A stretch of 64,000 nt of DNA. Source: Rhynchonema sp. JSB1_4. Lineage: Eukaryota; Nematoda; Chromadorea; Monhysterida; Xyalidae. The stretch lies in NCBI GenBank assembly GCA_030248065.1, contig JASAMV010002144.1, positions 1-64,000 of the forward strand. The letters run 5' to 3'. This document shows, piece after piece, positions 44,281 through 56,897 of this stretch (position 1 is the first letter of the stretch; each line of letters begins with the position of its first letter). The notes under the pieces are model-generated. The model ran no database searches. It worked only from the letters and a program-made list of their open reading frames with translations, and was not told where the DNA came from. The position numbers and the translations under genes were made by a program.

Positions 44281-47200
44281 ATGATTGAATCGACGATGGA
44301 ATGCAACATCGAGGATGTCATTCAATTTGTGCATCGGCCGGCTGGATTCGAGACAAGTGTGCAAATGGAGGGGCTGCTGTTGGTCGATCAAACGATGCTC
44401 TCCCAATCTGGCTCACGAACGGTCGGTAAACAGACCACGACCACAGCAGTTTGATGCATGCTGATGCGGTTGTCTTTGTTCTTCACCAAAGTTCAAAGCA
44501 CGGCATGTCATATTTTGAACAGCCGTTGAGGCTTGCCGGTAACTTGTCTCACTGGATTCTAGTGTCTTGTACACGTGCTCTTTATTCATTCACTAAGACC
44601 TCAATATTCCAAACGCGTGCGTCAACCTAGATGCTTCATGTTTCTGTTGTGGTTCAAGAAAATGGCGTTGTTTTCAGTCGTCAACGACCAACAACAGCGA
44701 TGCAGCAGCGGCTAGTGTGCCCCAGACAGTGACCGTACAAGCCAAACTGCTCGGCAATCTGCTGTTCTTATGGGATTGCACAGCGGACGTGGCTCGACTC
44801 ACCACTGATACCAGTCTGACCAAATGTTTGATTTTGGAACGAGCCGTCGTCGATTTGATGCAACCTGGTGAGTACAACGGTTTGGTTGGTGCAGCTGGAA
44901 ATATGATCTGCGCTGTGCGCCTTGCTTGGCGTCAAGGTCAGGCCATGGAATTTTTAAGCATATTCGCTGGGGATTTTTCAACTCTCGTGAATTTTCACCA
45001 GGGTAAAAATTGTTAATTTAGAGGTCTGAGAACGTAGAATGCCGGTGGTAGAATTGTTGATGACAGCTGTTCACAACCAGTACTTTCAACACTGTCAGCG
45101 AAGTTACTGTATACCAGTGGTGTCGTTGGGGGGGGGGGGGTGGGGGCCCCTGTATTGTATTGGGTTTTTTTTACCTTTTAAAAAAATTTATTTTTTTTTT
45201 CTTTTTTTTTTTTTTTTTTTTTATTTTCTGTATACAACCATTCCCGCCCGTCTCCGTCCGCGACTGCTTGCAGAACATTCTCAACAGTAATCTGCCGTAC
45301 TAGAAAGCTACGCTCAACAATTCTACCATCGGCGTTCAACGGCCCCTGAGAACATCTTTACACTTGTCGGATTGTAAATTGTCTAAGAAATGCCATTACT
45401 CATCTCTCACTTCTAGGGTTAGGGCGAACTTAGGATGAACACGGAAACCGGAACACGGAAATAATTTACATACAAACCAGTTTCGTGGATTTCCGTGCAC
45501 GGAAATATTTCCGGTTTCCGTGTTCCGTGTTTTTTTCACGGAACACGGAAATATTTCCGTGTGAATAGTTGTTGCTGTTTGCGTCAACACGCGGGCTTTT
45601 GACGTCAGCACGCTGGCTTTTGTCATCATCACTGCAAACGCACCGTTTGCGTGCCTGAATCATTTCCGTGTTTCGTGACACGGAAATATTTCCGTATTCC
45701 GTGATTCTCCAAAATATTCACGGAACACGGAAATATTTCCGTGTTCCGGTTTCCGTGTTCAACCTAAGTCCGCCCTTAGATAGATGTCGGGTGTCGGGTG
45801 CCAAAAAAGTGTAGGTGTCGGGTGTCGGGTACCTCCAGATGTCGGGTGTCGGGTTTTTTGGGACCCGACAGCCGACACCCGACACTTACGGTTCAAAACA
45901 TCAGTTTTGCTGAGAGAAGAATTTTGAGAGAAAATTTTCTTCGAACCAAATATTTCCGAAGACGCAGAATGTGACATTTTGGTGTTTATTTCGTGCGAAA
46001 ATACTTGAATTCAGTAACCTGAGCCAAAAAATTTCACTAATGATGCAACTGAGCAAAAATTTGCCTGTTTTTGGTCCAAAAACAGATGTCGGGTGTCGGG
46101 TTTTTTTCAAAAACTAGGTGTCGGGTGTCGGGTTTTTTTGCAACTGTCGGGTGTCGGCTTTTTTTCTCAGGTGTCGGGCGTCGGGTACTTCCAGATGTCG
46201 GGTGTCAGGTGTCGGGTACCCCCGACCAGTGGTGTCGTTGGGGGGGAAGGGGGGTTACCCCCCCCCTAGTATCCGGTATCCGGTATCTTGATTTTTTCAC
46301 CCAGGGGTATCCGGTATCCTGACTTTTTGTCCAAGGGTATCCTACCCTAAAAATTTTCCGAAAACGGTAAAAATCGCCCATTTTTACCTCTAAAATGCTC
46401 AAAATCGCTTGCTAGCGCAAGCATAACCCCCAAAATGACCATTTTTTGCGCTTTCAACACCGATTTTGCTCAATTTTCCTCTTAAAAAATTGACTTTTTT
46501 TGAACAACCCCCCTGGGTATCCGAGATTTTTCATTTTAGGGAGCAACCCCCCCCCCTGGTATCCGAGATTTTTTATTTTGGGTATCCGGTATCCGAAAAT
46601 TTTGGATTTTGGGTATCCGGTATCCTGACTTTTTGATTTCCCAACGACACCACTGCCCCCGACCTCTAACCCTACTCACTTCACATGGCCGGTGTCGCGA
46701 CCTGGCTGCCAGCAAAACGCACATCTGCCATTATAAATTGATATTTTGCGTCAACGTGGCTGGCGGGCATGCACGTTACCTTCGGTCTGGAGCAATCACT
46801 CTTGACACAAACACGATTGATTTTGCAACACAGATGCGCAATTTCCCTACGGTTTCGCCATCCATTTTCCGCTGGCTGAGCGGCCGTCACAACGTCAATT
46901 CCATTTCTCCACATTCTCCGAGCACGATCGTGAACAGTGGTCAGCGGCTGTGACCAAGGTGAACTGCCAAGGGCTGCTTAACTTGCCGAGATAGCATGAA
47001 TTTAATTGTGCTCTTCATGTCGCGGGCCTCTGATAAAGTATATGCCACATAAAGTGCTGAAAAAAGGTCGTATTGTCGGCATCACAAGCCCGGATTTTTA
47101 TGTGGGGTTCTTGTTCTTTGAGTTCGGCGTCCCCGATGGAAACATTCCTCCAAAAAGCGGAAGTTAACAGGCACTCCATTTGTCTTCGTGAAGATATTGC

Positions 47201-50200
47201 AAATGGAAAATAAGATCTTGGAAAGTTCGGAGAGGACGGTTGCCACCGTGATGTACCAAGACAAACCGAGGTCGAAAGATCTAATTGGACTGACGTTCCT
47301 AATGTTTCATATTATGTTGTCACAGGCATCGTGTGAATTGTCGGAGCACATGCTGCGGTCGTGTTCAATCGAACGGCACTCGGACACACCAACAACGAAT
47401 AGTGATGGCGGAATATCGCCGGTCGATTCGCCACTGAAACGTTATCAGTATCAGGTGTTCTGTGGTCAATAACAGTTTGAGTTTGCACAGAATTATGAGC
47501 ATGAGCAGCCGGGCAGCTTGTTTGTAATGATTGCGTTTCTCAAGGCTGTGTGTGATCACAATAATGTATTTTCGCACAGCAGAACAACGGCATGTTGTCG
47601 ACAGTCGAGCCGCATTTGAATATGAAACTGGCGTCGGGACTGTTGGCCAACTGGGATAAGGTCCACCACCAACTGGCGCCACCGTCCAGACCACACATGC
47701 CCATTGTGTGTGAGGTGAGGCAATGGATATGTCAAAACCCGGTTGTAATGTAATGAACAACCCTTGCTCTCACATCCTTCCGATCAAAGCAACTAGACGA
47801 CGAAACTAAATTTGGGTATCACAGATCTTTTGTTATGACGGTATTTGACTGCGTTACTGCATTTTGCAATTTGACCTGTCATCAAAACCAAAAAACACCT
47901 CTTGTTGGCAACAATGATTAGCGCTTTCATATCATGCACAATGCCGTTGCAGGAATGGATGAGCGAATCGAAACTGGCTCTGCTATTGCCGCCCACCGTC
48001 ATTCGTCTGTATCGACGGTGGACGCAGGACTTCCGTGCGCTATTGGAGGAACGATTAACGTACTTGACACGCGAAATGGTGCCGCACAAGGTGAGGACCG
48101 CAACTCTCAACGTGTAACCGCCGGCTATACCCATTTTGCAGACTTAGTTGTTGTGGACCAGCACGGTCCAAGCGTTTGAGTCGAATTATGAGTTGATTGA
48201 AGCGCTAAGAGATACTATTGCGATTGAACTATGGGAAGGCGAGGACCTTTCTTGCTTCAAATTGTGTTTTGCGCATTATCGGGAAATAGTCTTCAAACAT
48301 TATGGCCTGTCCCCTTCCGTCGTCCCAAGTTCTTGGGTAAGAGCGGATATCGGGTGCCGCGTACCAAAAATGGGCACATGTCGGGTGCCTCCAGATGTCG
48401 GGTTTTTTGGACCCAACACGTACAGTTCAAAGCATCGATCTTGCTGAGAGAAAAATTTTAGTCCAATTTTTCTTCGGGCCAGATATTCCATCAAGGTGAA
48501 TGTTGTAATTTTGTGTTCAGGAACCTATGAGTTTGAAGTGCCGCTCATTGCCAACGGCATGTTGCCTATTGTTTCAGGGCGAACACCTTCGTCTGCTGTC
48601 CGGCAACATCGAGCGTTACGACGAAGCACTCGAGTTCCTCGACACCTACAACGGCGCCTTTTATCGTCCGAGCTCGGAGAAGTTTCGCATGGCGTTCGCC
48701 TTTTCGCCCATTAATCTGCATTATCAGGCGGGTTTTAAATCGAGTAATGATGTTGAATTACTTTATCTGTTTTTATTGCAACAGAATCAAAGCACGGACA
48801 AACAATAGGACATGTTTTTCTGATTCACAGGCATTCTTCGTTCTCACATATCCCGAGCCGACGTTCGAGCCGGAATTTGAACGATTCGATTTCTGGACGG
48901 CGGGCACTTGCTCGGCAGTGCCTTTGAGGTGGGAACACGTACACATTGTTCGACTGTACGATGCGAAAATATCTGCCACTTCAACATATGTGCCATTACG
49001 CGGTATTCGTATCACCATGGATTTGTACAGGTATTCCGATGGTGGTGCCTTACACATGCTCAGACGACTGGAAGCACATTTCGGCGAAAATTATCCCGTG
49101 ATGCATCCGAGGCGTTTCTGGGCGCGAAAACGCGCGCTCGATGCGTTCCGGTATGTTTTGAAGAAAGTTGCGGTAGTTGTATGTAGGTGACCAAGAGCTC
49201 TGAAACTACTTGCTTCATTCTGTTCATTTCGCTTGGCGTTGGTTTTTCATGTTGAAACATCAATTTGTTATCATCAGTTTGCATCATCTCCAGAAACCAA
49301 GCAACAACGATGACGGCGGACATGTTGCGATCGTGGTCGGTCGACAACAAACAGTTCGTCAAAACAACAGATCCCGTTCTATTGTTGACGAAGGTGAGTT
49401 TTAGTTTTTGTTTTGTTCCGCCGTTGGTTTTTTATTAATGGGAGCCCTAGTAAACCTTTGTGTCATCAGCCACTTGGCCAAGCACTCGGACGCGTGCGAG
49501 CAGACATGCGTATTCGGCAATGATTGCAGATCAACGAGCTCAAAGCGCACATCCTGGACTGGTACGCACCGGTGGAGCATCTGCTGTGCCCGACCGTTGA
49601 CCATTTGTTGGATTTGAGTTGTGGCAAACAGTCCGCCAATTCGCGTGTGCCGTTTGTGCCAACGAAAAGTGTGGATGATCTATGTGCTAATTTGGAGTCA
49701 TTGATGGTAAATTCAGAATGAATTTGTTCGTTGTTTGTGTTCGTCCCAATCCCAAGGAGCACAGTGGCTAATATGAAAATTACTCAAGTGACAGCAAAGA
49801 TACTGGACGATGTTCTGTGTTTAGATTTAGTGCTTTTTTCCATCGTTATCCTTTAGGTGAGTCTTTCAACAAAAGTGGCCGTGTCCGATCTGGTTGATCA
49901 AACAACGAGCTCCGATTTTGAAGATGGTGGACTTTCATTTGACCAATGGTTGAGCTCGACAAAGGCCGTTGTCCAGGTTCGCGCCTGACAGGATTTGTTT
50001 ACCTGTGATTTTCCACCACTACATTTTCCATTTCTTATAACTTTCAAAATGTTCGATTCGGATTAGTTTCGTTTGTTGGAATTCGTTCAGGAAACACTGC
50101 TTCAACTGGAGGTGCTCTGTGACACGCTGCATGATGCGCTACTGTACAAGTATTTGACTGCGTTCCGGTACGTATGCGGCTTAGTACACTATTTGATTGT

Positions 50201-52477
50201 GTTCTGTTGAGATCGCGCCAAAAAATGGCACGTGCACACGATTCAGATCCAAGCAATTGTTGCACACCTTCTACGCATTTCACCTTCGTTCCGACATTGT
50301 CTTCTCGATGGCACTCAGTGTCGCGTGCTCGACCATTTTGGGTAAATTCTGGGTGCGCGATGAAACGTCACAATCAACGGTTGGTTCTTGTTGGCACTTA
50401 TTCCCGAACGGCGCGCACGGATGAACCCTCCATAAGTTTTGAGTAAAGATTTGACGTGATTTGCAGAACAAAGACGAATCTGCTGAAGCCTCGTCACCCT
50501 CTCCGTCCACGGATTGTGCTAATCTGCTGGCGCGTGTCGCTGCATGGCCGCGCACAAAGCTCTTGCTCACGATTGCTGGTCATATGTCGTGCTACGGTGA
50601 GACTGCTCATGGTGTACTTGTACTTTTATAATATTTTGTCAGCAACAAACAGGGCTAATGGTTTTGTCGTCAAATCATGTCTTCAAATAAAGTCGTCAAA
50701 CAAGCAATAATACATGAGCCCCAAATGAACGCGAAAATAATACATGCGATTTGACGGCAAGATGCGACGACATGATTTGACGACATTACTATAAGCTACA
50801 AACAGCACTGTGTACAATAACCAGCTCAATGTATTCAAATTTCATTAATATTTGATACGCCAGGCGAAGAGCGTTCGATGTTGGAGGACAAGTGGTACGC
50901 GTGGCAGCTGGTCGAGACCGCGTGTCGGTTTCGTTTCGTCACCGCGTTTTCGAGCGTCACAGCGCGGTCGTGTCAGCCGATTGTTGAAGGTGACTATTTT
51001 GTTGTTTGTTTTATGTCTGTTCGAAACGTCAGTCGATCCGTATGAATGTTTCACAACTAAGGTTCAGCGACACGTTTTGTTTCAGGCAGCCAATTTGATC
51101 TGGTCGTGTCATTACCAGTGCCCGATTTCATCTACCAGCAGCTGCCCGATACATTGAAAATGCCGGACACCACGTTCAGGTTGCCACTACTATTGTTTTG
51201 CTAAGATTGGCCTTGATTCGTTTTCTTTTCATCCTTCATCCATCAAATCGTGTTGTTTTGTCAGAGTTGAGTGTGCGTGCTGGAACGTCGGCATCAATCA
51301 CGAGGCGTATTTTGGCGAGAAGCTGGGCGAAAATCAATTGGAAATCGATATGAATCGAGCGGCATTGGCCACCACCAGTCGACATGTGATGAGGTCGATT
51401 GTTGTGCTAACAAAGCAACGGATGTATTCTCAAACGTGCTGCGTTCTGTTTTGCAGATTGCATGCCGAAATACCGAAGGACAAAGATAGCAGGCTGACGA
51501 TAGCGCTTAAACGCGCCAAGAACATTGTGGACCAGCTGGATCGCGAGGTTGGCGTCGTGTGCTGTGGTTGTGTGGCATGTGGTGATTTTAACATCTAAGC
51601 CGGGCAGCTGCATTATCGTTGTAAACAGGCGCAACTTCTCCCCCATATAGAGAGCCACTTACAGCCATGCCACTAAGCACGGCATCGATATTATATAATT
51701 ACAACAACAGTAATACGAATGTGAACCCATCAACCGTACGTACATGCAGGTCACGACCAAACCATCGCAGAAGAACGTCAAGATTCTTCGCTTAGCTGCA
51801 AGATTGACGCAGACGATCGACAGTCCTCTGGTGTTGGGCTGCAAAAGTGGCAAGGACCGAACTGGTATGGGGAAGGGGGACACTGTGGATTGGAGAAAAC
51901 TGGGAACGTTTACGCAGCAACATCTGTTGTCTCGAGCACTAAAGGGCTGAAAATTCGGTGCAATAGTCACTAGCATTGAAATACGCCTGAGCATTTTAGA
52001 ACGAGACCAACTAGCCGGACCTGTGTCGCTGACCCAAAAAGATCGTAGTTGATCATTCAGAGACGCTGCCAGCGAAATATTTCGGTTGAGAGATCTGAGC
52101 GGAACGTTTGTGGTTAACCGTACTCGATGGGATCTGAGTGTGCTTTTTCTTACATGCTGCCACTTGGTTTTATCCGTCAGTCGGACACCAGTTGGACAAC
52201 TTGTCTGGTGTTTATATGTGGACGTATGTAAACGGCTGTTGTCTTCTCAGCTATGGCAGTGACGCTCGAGCAATGTCACATTCTGCGCGAGATCAGTGGT
52301 TTAGCTGTTGACGATCTGTACGACACGTTGGACCAAATGCGCAAACACAGCGTACGACTGCGCAACTGTGAGAAGAACATTGGCAAACCGCAATACGCAT
52401 TCAGTCAGTTTCAAATGCCGTTTTTGCCGCGCGAATACCGCCCGCCGGCCGGCTCCTTTGGTCAATATCAGACGTAG
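44281..52477 (+). CDS. INPP4: INPP4-type phosphatidylinositol-3,4-bisphosphate 4-phosphatase with N-terminal PH domain
   Basis: Twenty-one exons: 44281-44421, 44678-44867, 46834-46958, 47326-47454, 47580-47714, 47953-48090, 48578-48751, 48831-48928, 49031-49150, 49294-49393, 49530-49706, 49857-49976, 50091-50167, 50247-50352, 50467-50596, 50864-50989, 51086-51179, 51265-51393, 51457-51547, 51750-51864 and 52251-52477; about 913 residues. A PH domain spans exons 2-3 (KLLGNLLFLWDC, then FHFSTFSEHDREQWSAAV). FAFSPINLHYQ and GGALHMLRRLE match the INPP4 middle region. The C-terminal phosphatase has NVGINHEAYFGEKLG, the CX5R loop CKSGKDRT, VTLEQCHILR and the end EYRPPAGSFG. The enzyme removes the 4-phosphate of PI(3,4)P2 downstream of PI3-kinase. 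I did not find the N-terminal C2 domain of vertebrate INPP4; an unseen exon between 46958 and 47326 is possible. The 48751 donor is the least certain border. Confidence 0.92.
45115..45235. repeat. Truncated family A end and poly-T tract in INPP4 intron 2
   Basis: CAGTGGTGTCGTTGGG then a G-run, followed by T-rich sequence from 45168 to 45229. No right end. Confidence 0.6.
45416..45780. mobile_element. Palindrome-lattice element L (CGGAAATATTTCCG repeats)
   Basis: Ends TTAGGGCGAACTTAGG and CCTAAGTCCGCCCTTA, inverted over about 40 bp. Inside, ACACGGAAATATTTCCG and GAACACGGAAA blocks recur about eight times in both orientations, each itself palindromic. Confidence 0.8.
45781..46226. repeat. Repeat M, TGTCGGG tandem element, copy 1
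   Basis: Arrays of GGTGTCGGGTGTCGGGT at both ends in opposite orientation parts, with a unique centre (GCTGAGAGAAGAATTTTGAG). It is split near its end by the family A element at 46227. A partial second copy is at 48340-48530. Confidence 0.75.
46227..46655. mobile_element. hAT-like element, family A, with 8-bp target duplication
   Basis: Ends CAGTGGTGTCGTTGGG and CCCAACGACACCACTG; CCCCCGAC at 46219-46226 and 46656-46663. Very similar to the copy at 4163-4582, including GGTATCCGGTATCC motifs. Confidence 0.93.
48340..48530. repeat. Repeat M, partial copy 2, in INPP4 intron 6
   Basis: CATGTCGGGTGCCTCCAG and CTTGCTGAGAGAAAAATTTT parallel 45830-45930. One TGTCGGG array end is missing. Confidence 0.65.
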
Positions 52478-53231
52478 CACAGAATTGATATTTTTAGTCA
52501 CAGATTTTTATTTATTTTTTGCTGACTGCTGACTAGTCAGTTTCAGCTGATTCCACTAGTATGTTCATGCTCATGTTTTCTCATCTGTTCACTTCACACG
52601 TTGGACAAAGAAAAAAATTAGACTTATTAGGTACCTTGTTTTTCGACTGTGTTAGTTCTTTAGCTCACCTATGTGTTTTAGTTCAAGTGTACTATTGTTG
52701 TAGTTACATTGTTTCAAAATGGTATATTGACATTTTGTTAGCTGTTAGCTCATTTAAAACTTGTTTTCCTATGGTACGTGAAATGAAATGTGCATAAACC
52801 AAGATTTGTTGACTTCCGGAAAACTTCAATCTCATCCTGGTTGGTTCTGGTCTGTGTGTGAGGTATTCTTTCGATTAATTGTGTCTTGATTATGATTTGT
52901 GTCCTGGTTTTTGCTTCGGCTATCGTTTTACTGTGCAGTTTGAGACATTTTCAGGTCTAGATTCTTAGGAGACTTTTGTGTTGTGTGCTGTTCAACTTGT
53001 GATTCACATGCTGTGTTGTGTGCGCTGTTATGAAAATTTATAAGTATCAATTTTGTTCGAACATCGATTAAAACGTACGTGCGTATGTGTTAAAAACAAG
53101 CAGCTCTGTGATTGGTAATGTTTTTATGTATGCTGAGTCAATTGAAAATACGTACATAGTCACCGAAAACAATAAATCAGGGCATGGCCAGATATTGTAT
53201 AGTTTGCAACAATGGTTTCGGTTATCAACAA
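52478..53231. other. Convergent intergenic region between INPP4 (+) and the acidic secreted protein (-)
   Basis: AT-rich 3' flanks of two convergent genes. An AATAAA at 53170 reads on the plus strand. No exon or repeat seen. Confidence 0.55.
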
Positions 53232-55736
53232 TCATTCTCCAACGGGCAAAGGCAGCATGAATGACTCCTGGTCGTTGTTTGTTTGTTGCTCGACACTGGC
53301 ATCTGGTGCTACCGGTTGGTCGGACGCTGGTTTGTCCACTTTCGCTGCCTTTGTCCCATCAGTCGCCCTCTCACCAGTTGTATGTGTCTCTTTTGTTTCT
53401 TCACTGGTCACTGCAACCTCTTTTTGTTCATTCCCAGCTGCTGTTGTTGCGTTCGATTCGGGTCTGACTGTTGTTGTTGTTGTTGTTCCGTTTGAATCTA
53501 TTTGCGGGCCGATTTTGTCAGCCCCTATTGCCAGTTGAGTTGACGTTTCAGTCCCTGCGTTATGCACTGTCGTCGTTGCTGGCGGGTTTGTGCTGGAATT
53601 CGTCGTGTTGTGTTTCAATGGTTCTTCTTCGGGCCGCACTTCCGATTCTTCACTTGAATGCTCTTGATGAACGGCCGACGTTGATGTTTCCGTTGCCATT
53701 TGAGTTGATGTTTCACTGTGTGCTGTGGACGCCTGATACACTGTCGTTGTTGTTGGCTTGGTTGGGCTGGAGTTCGTCGTTTTAGCTTTTGTCGATTCTT
53801 GTTCATCTGATTCTTCACTTGATACTTCTGATTCTTTACCGGCATCCTCTTGGTGAACGGCCAATGTTGATGTTTCATTCCGCCTGGCTTCCTGATGTTT
53901 CACGGCTGTAGTGGCGAGTTGTTCGTCAGCCGTTGCTTCAAGTAATTGAGACGTCGTCATTGTCAATTGCCCATCGGTGCTGTCGTTGCGTGATTGTGTC
54001 GCACTCTCTTCCGTGGTCGGCTGTTGTTCAGGTGTATGTGTTGCTGTTTTCTCTGTTTCTTTCATTTTCCCCATCGTTGCTGTCGGTGCCCTTGTTGTCT
54101 CTTCACTTGGCGTTGTTGGTTCATTGTGTTGTTCGGGTCGCTGTGCTCGAGTCGGTTTCGTGTCTGTCGCGTAGTCTTGTCGGTTTTGATCTTCAGTTTC
54201 TTCATTCTTGTCAGCGTCGCTCTGATCGTCAAGTTCGTTTGCTTCTTCCGTTGCTCTTTCTTCTACAGGTGCAGTGCTTGCTTCTTGATTCGCAATCACA
54301 GGCTCATCATACATTGCTCGTTCGTCTGTTGAAACATCAGCCGTTTCATCCTGCTGACTGGACCCTGCCGTATATTCATCATAATACACGTCTGATTGTT
54401 CTTCTGATGACTCTTCCACCTGTTCTTCTTGTGCAGATGTGTCTGGTGATGACAGTAATGCATCGACAAATCGATTGTCCCTTTCTTCTTGTTCTTCATC
54501 CACGTCACCATTGGTCACATTCGAGTCAAGCAGCGTCACATCGTACTCGTTGTTGACGAAATCGGGCGTTTCCATTCTTCTCACCTCGTCTGGCTCGTCG
54601 TTGAACGTGGCTGCAGCTGCAATTGCGACAGGAAATGTTTATATGGGTATAGTATGCATGAAACGGCTCCCTGATACGCTGTTTAGAAGGGACGGGATAT
54701 AAGTTTCTACATACATAGCGCAACACTGTTTCACAGTTTAAGATATATGAACCACACAAAATCGCAGTACTATTATGAATTGACTGACACCAACATCATA
54801 CCCGTGCCACACATCATTGTGACTTCTGCATTCAAGTAAGGAATGATATGACATACTGTAACTGATAATTTCTTGAACTAACGACATGCATCCAGATTGC
54901 ACGATTGTGTCTGATGTGCGGCACACAGCAATGACGTGTTGGTGAAGTGGGCAGTTCGAATTTGCATGCCACCCCTGCCACACGATACACTGCATGTTGA
55001 CCACTGTGACCACGTCGAAGTGCCGCAGTCGTCTGAGAATAATGGAGTTTGGGGTTTGAATAATGGCGATCGGATGTGCCTTGATCAAGTGACTTTGTTT
55101 TTGGGGGCTTGCATTTGCTCGTGACAGTGGCGGCACAGGAAGAAGTTTTTGAGCAAAAATTTTTGTTGGTGCGCTTGCGTTATTCATTAACACAACAACC
55201 ACCAATTCATGCCTATTCATACCTAGCAGCAAGTTATCGCTTGCAATCTTGTCAAAACTCGGATCACTCATGGCTGGTGACCACTCCCGATCTTTGTCCA
55301 AGAATCGATCGTGCATGTCGGCCAGCTTGCGCGAATTTGCCAGCAACTGGTCGACAAACGCGCTGTCTTTGTCATCCATTGGCCCAACGTCCGACTTTGC
55401 CAACGATTCCAGCATTTGGTCACGAACTCTGTCCAGGTAGCGCGCCAAACTGTCGAACTTGTCCGCGTCCGAATTGATCAATTGATGACTGATGCCTGTA
55501 ACGGAATCCACGGTGTTGAAAAATAAGAGTTTGGAAGTTGGGGACCTATGGGCGAAACTTACTTGATGTTCGGGATCGGGATTCAGCCTAGACCCCACAA
55601 TGCGCTTACATTGCATACACAACTCAAAACATTTTCAGAACCTTAAAAATGTTGAACATTGCAAGTATCAATAAAATCACTAACATAAAATCGCCTGTGC
55701 CAGTAGCACAACGACAGCCAAGGATGTTTTCTCCAT
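53232..55736 (-). CDS. Secreted acidic Thr/Ser/Glu-rich protein, unrecognised
   Basis: Three exons (transcription order): 55736-55685, 55495-55223 and 54616-53232, joined in phase 1 at both introns; about 569 residues. It begins with a signal peptide (MEKTSLAVVVLLAQAILC). Residues about 19-108 are helical and charged (KFDSLARYLDRVRDQMLESL). The rest is low-complexity, very rich in E, T, S, D, N and Q, with only PLPVGE at the end and no membrane anchor. A unit with AVHQE..ESEV..EE..TTNSS..TTTTV occurs twice in tandem (codon stretches about 53740-53890 and 53550-53700). Many NxT/NxS sites suggest glycosylation. The make-up recalls mucin-like or mineral-associated extracellular proteins, but no family is recognised. 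Confidence 0.72.
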
Positions 55737-56897
55737 TTTTTTCTGAATTGATCTTTGACGCTAAAACTTTACCACTTTTCAGCAATTTGCGTATTTCACA
55801 GTTGCGATAAAACGTTGTGTGAGCTCGATGCTGACATTAGTGATGTATTTATTCTGCTCGTGAGCTTTGGCCAGCCCTGTTCACATGGATGGTTGCGATT
55901 TTTTGGCTGGGACGAGATAATGTACCTCACATGATCCACCACCACTGACCTTTTCAATTTTATCGTGGTTTCATATTGTTACGATTTGCTTCCGTCGCGC
56001 TTATCTCCCCCCACCGTGGTGTGGATTCACCTATGTATCAATACGTTGTGCGATTTGTTGTTGTTTTTGTAGAGCGGAGTGGGTTGTGGGAATGGGAAGA
56101 CCTTTGTATCAATACCTTTGTGCATTTCTTCTTTGGAAGTTTTGGTCACGTGCTCTTTCTTTCGTGACGTTGGGCCTGCGGTGAACGCGAAAAACGACAA
56201 AACATCGTTTATTATCAAGTTCAATTTGTTAATGTTCAAAATCAATCACATAGCGAAACATGACAAAGGTTAATTTAGAACAGCGAATTCAAAAACATTG
56301 CCGAATCTATATGTATGTCTGTATGTATGTCTGTGGCCCCCTCCCTCGGAAGGGCGGACGTTTTCCGGCTTTGAAGGGGGGGGGGGGGGGGGGCGGGCCC
56401 GGCCCTTTCGTTCGAAACGATTCTAGACGAACAAACAAATGCACAATAAGCAGCGCGGTACATACAGTATGAGGCTCGGAATAACGGATAATTTTGGTAG
56501 TTTACGTAAACAGAGCGCTGTAGGTAGTATACTAGTATACTGTAGGTACCTGAAATAGCTGATTGCTTCTTGCTTGTAACAAAAGTGTATCCCGCATCAA
56601 ATGTGCAACGTTTGCGGTGGAGGAAAACTGTAGTAACAAAGCGGAACCGGCAGGATCATGTGACCAGGGCTATTTACATGAACAAAAACGATGTGCACTG
56701 AAATAACGTTGTAGACAATGGCAATTCTGAGAAAATATTGCACAATAATAATGAATGAACAACAATAATAAAACATTTGGATCACATCTATCACACACAA
56801 ATCTATGTAAAAACTACAAGAGCACGAAATACAAAAAGGCGATCAGAAGACAGAGGACGATAATTTTTACAAAGAGCACAATATTCGTCATATCATT
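55737..56897. other. Intergenic region with simple repeats
   Basis: TGTATGTATGTC repeats at 56309-56332, an 18-base G run at 56376-56393 and a TAGTATACTAGTATACT palindrome near 56525. No exon supported. Confidence 0.6.

Noticed and set aside
47085..47165. Plausible coding piece SPDFYVGFLFFEFGVPDGN in INPP4 intron 3
   Set aside because: No acceptor/donor pair joins it in phase with the neighbouring exons; a missed exon cannot be excluded.
55562..55622. Extra exon with CMQCKRIVGSRLNPDPEHQ before the acidic protein's second exon
   Set aside because: It cannot be joined in phase on either side, whereas the signal-peptide exon joins directly to 55495 in phase 1.
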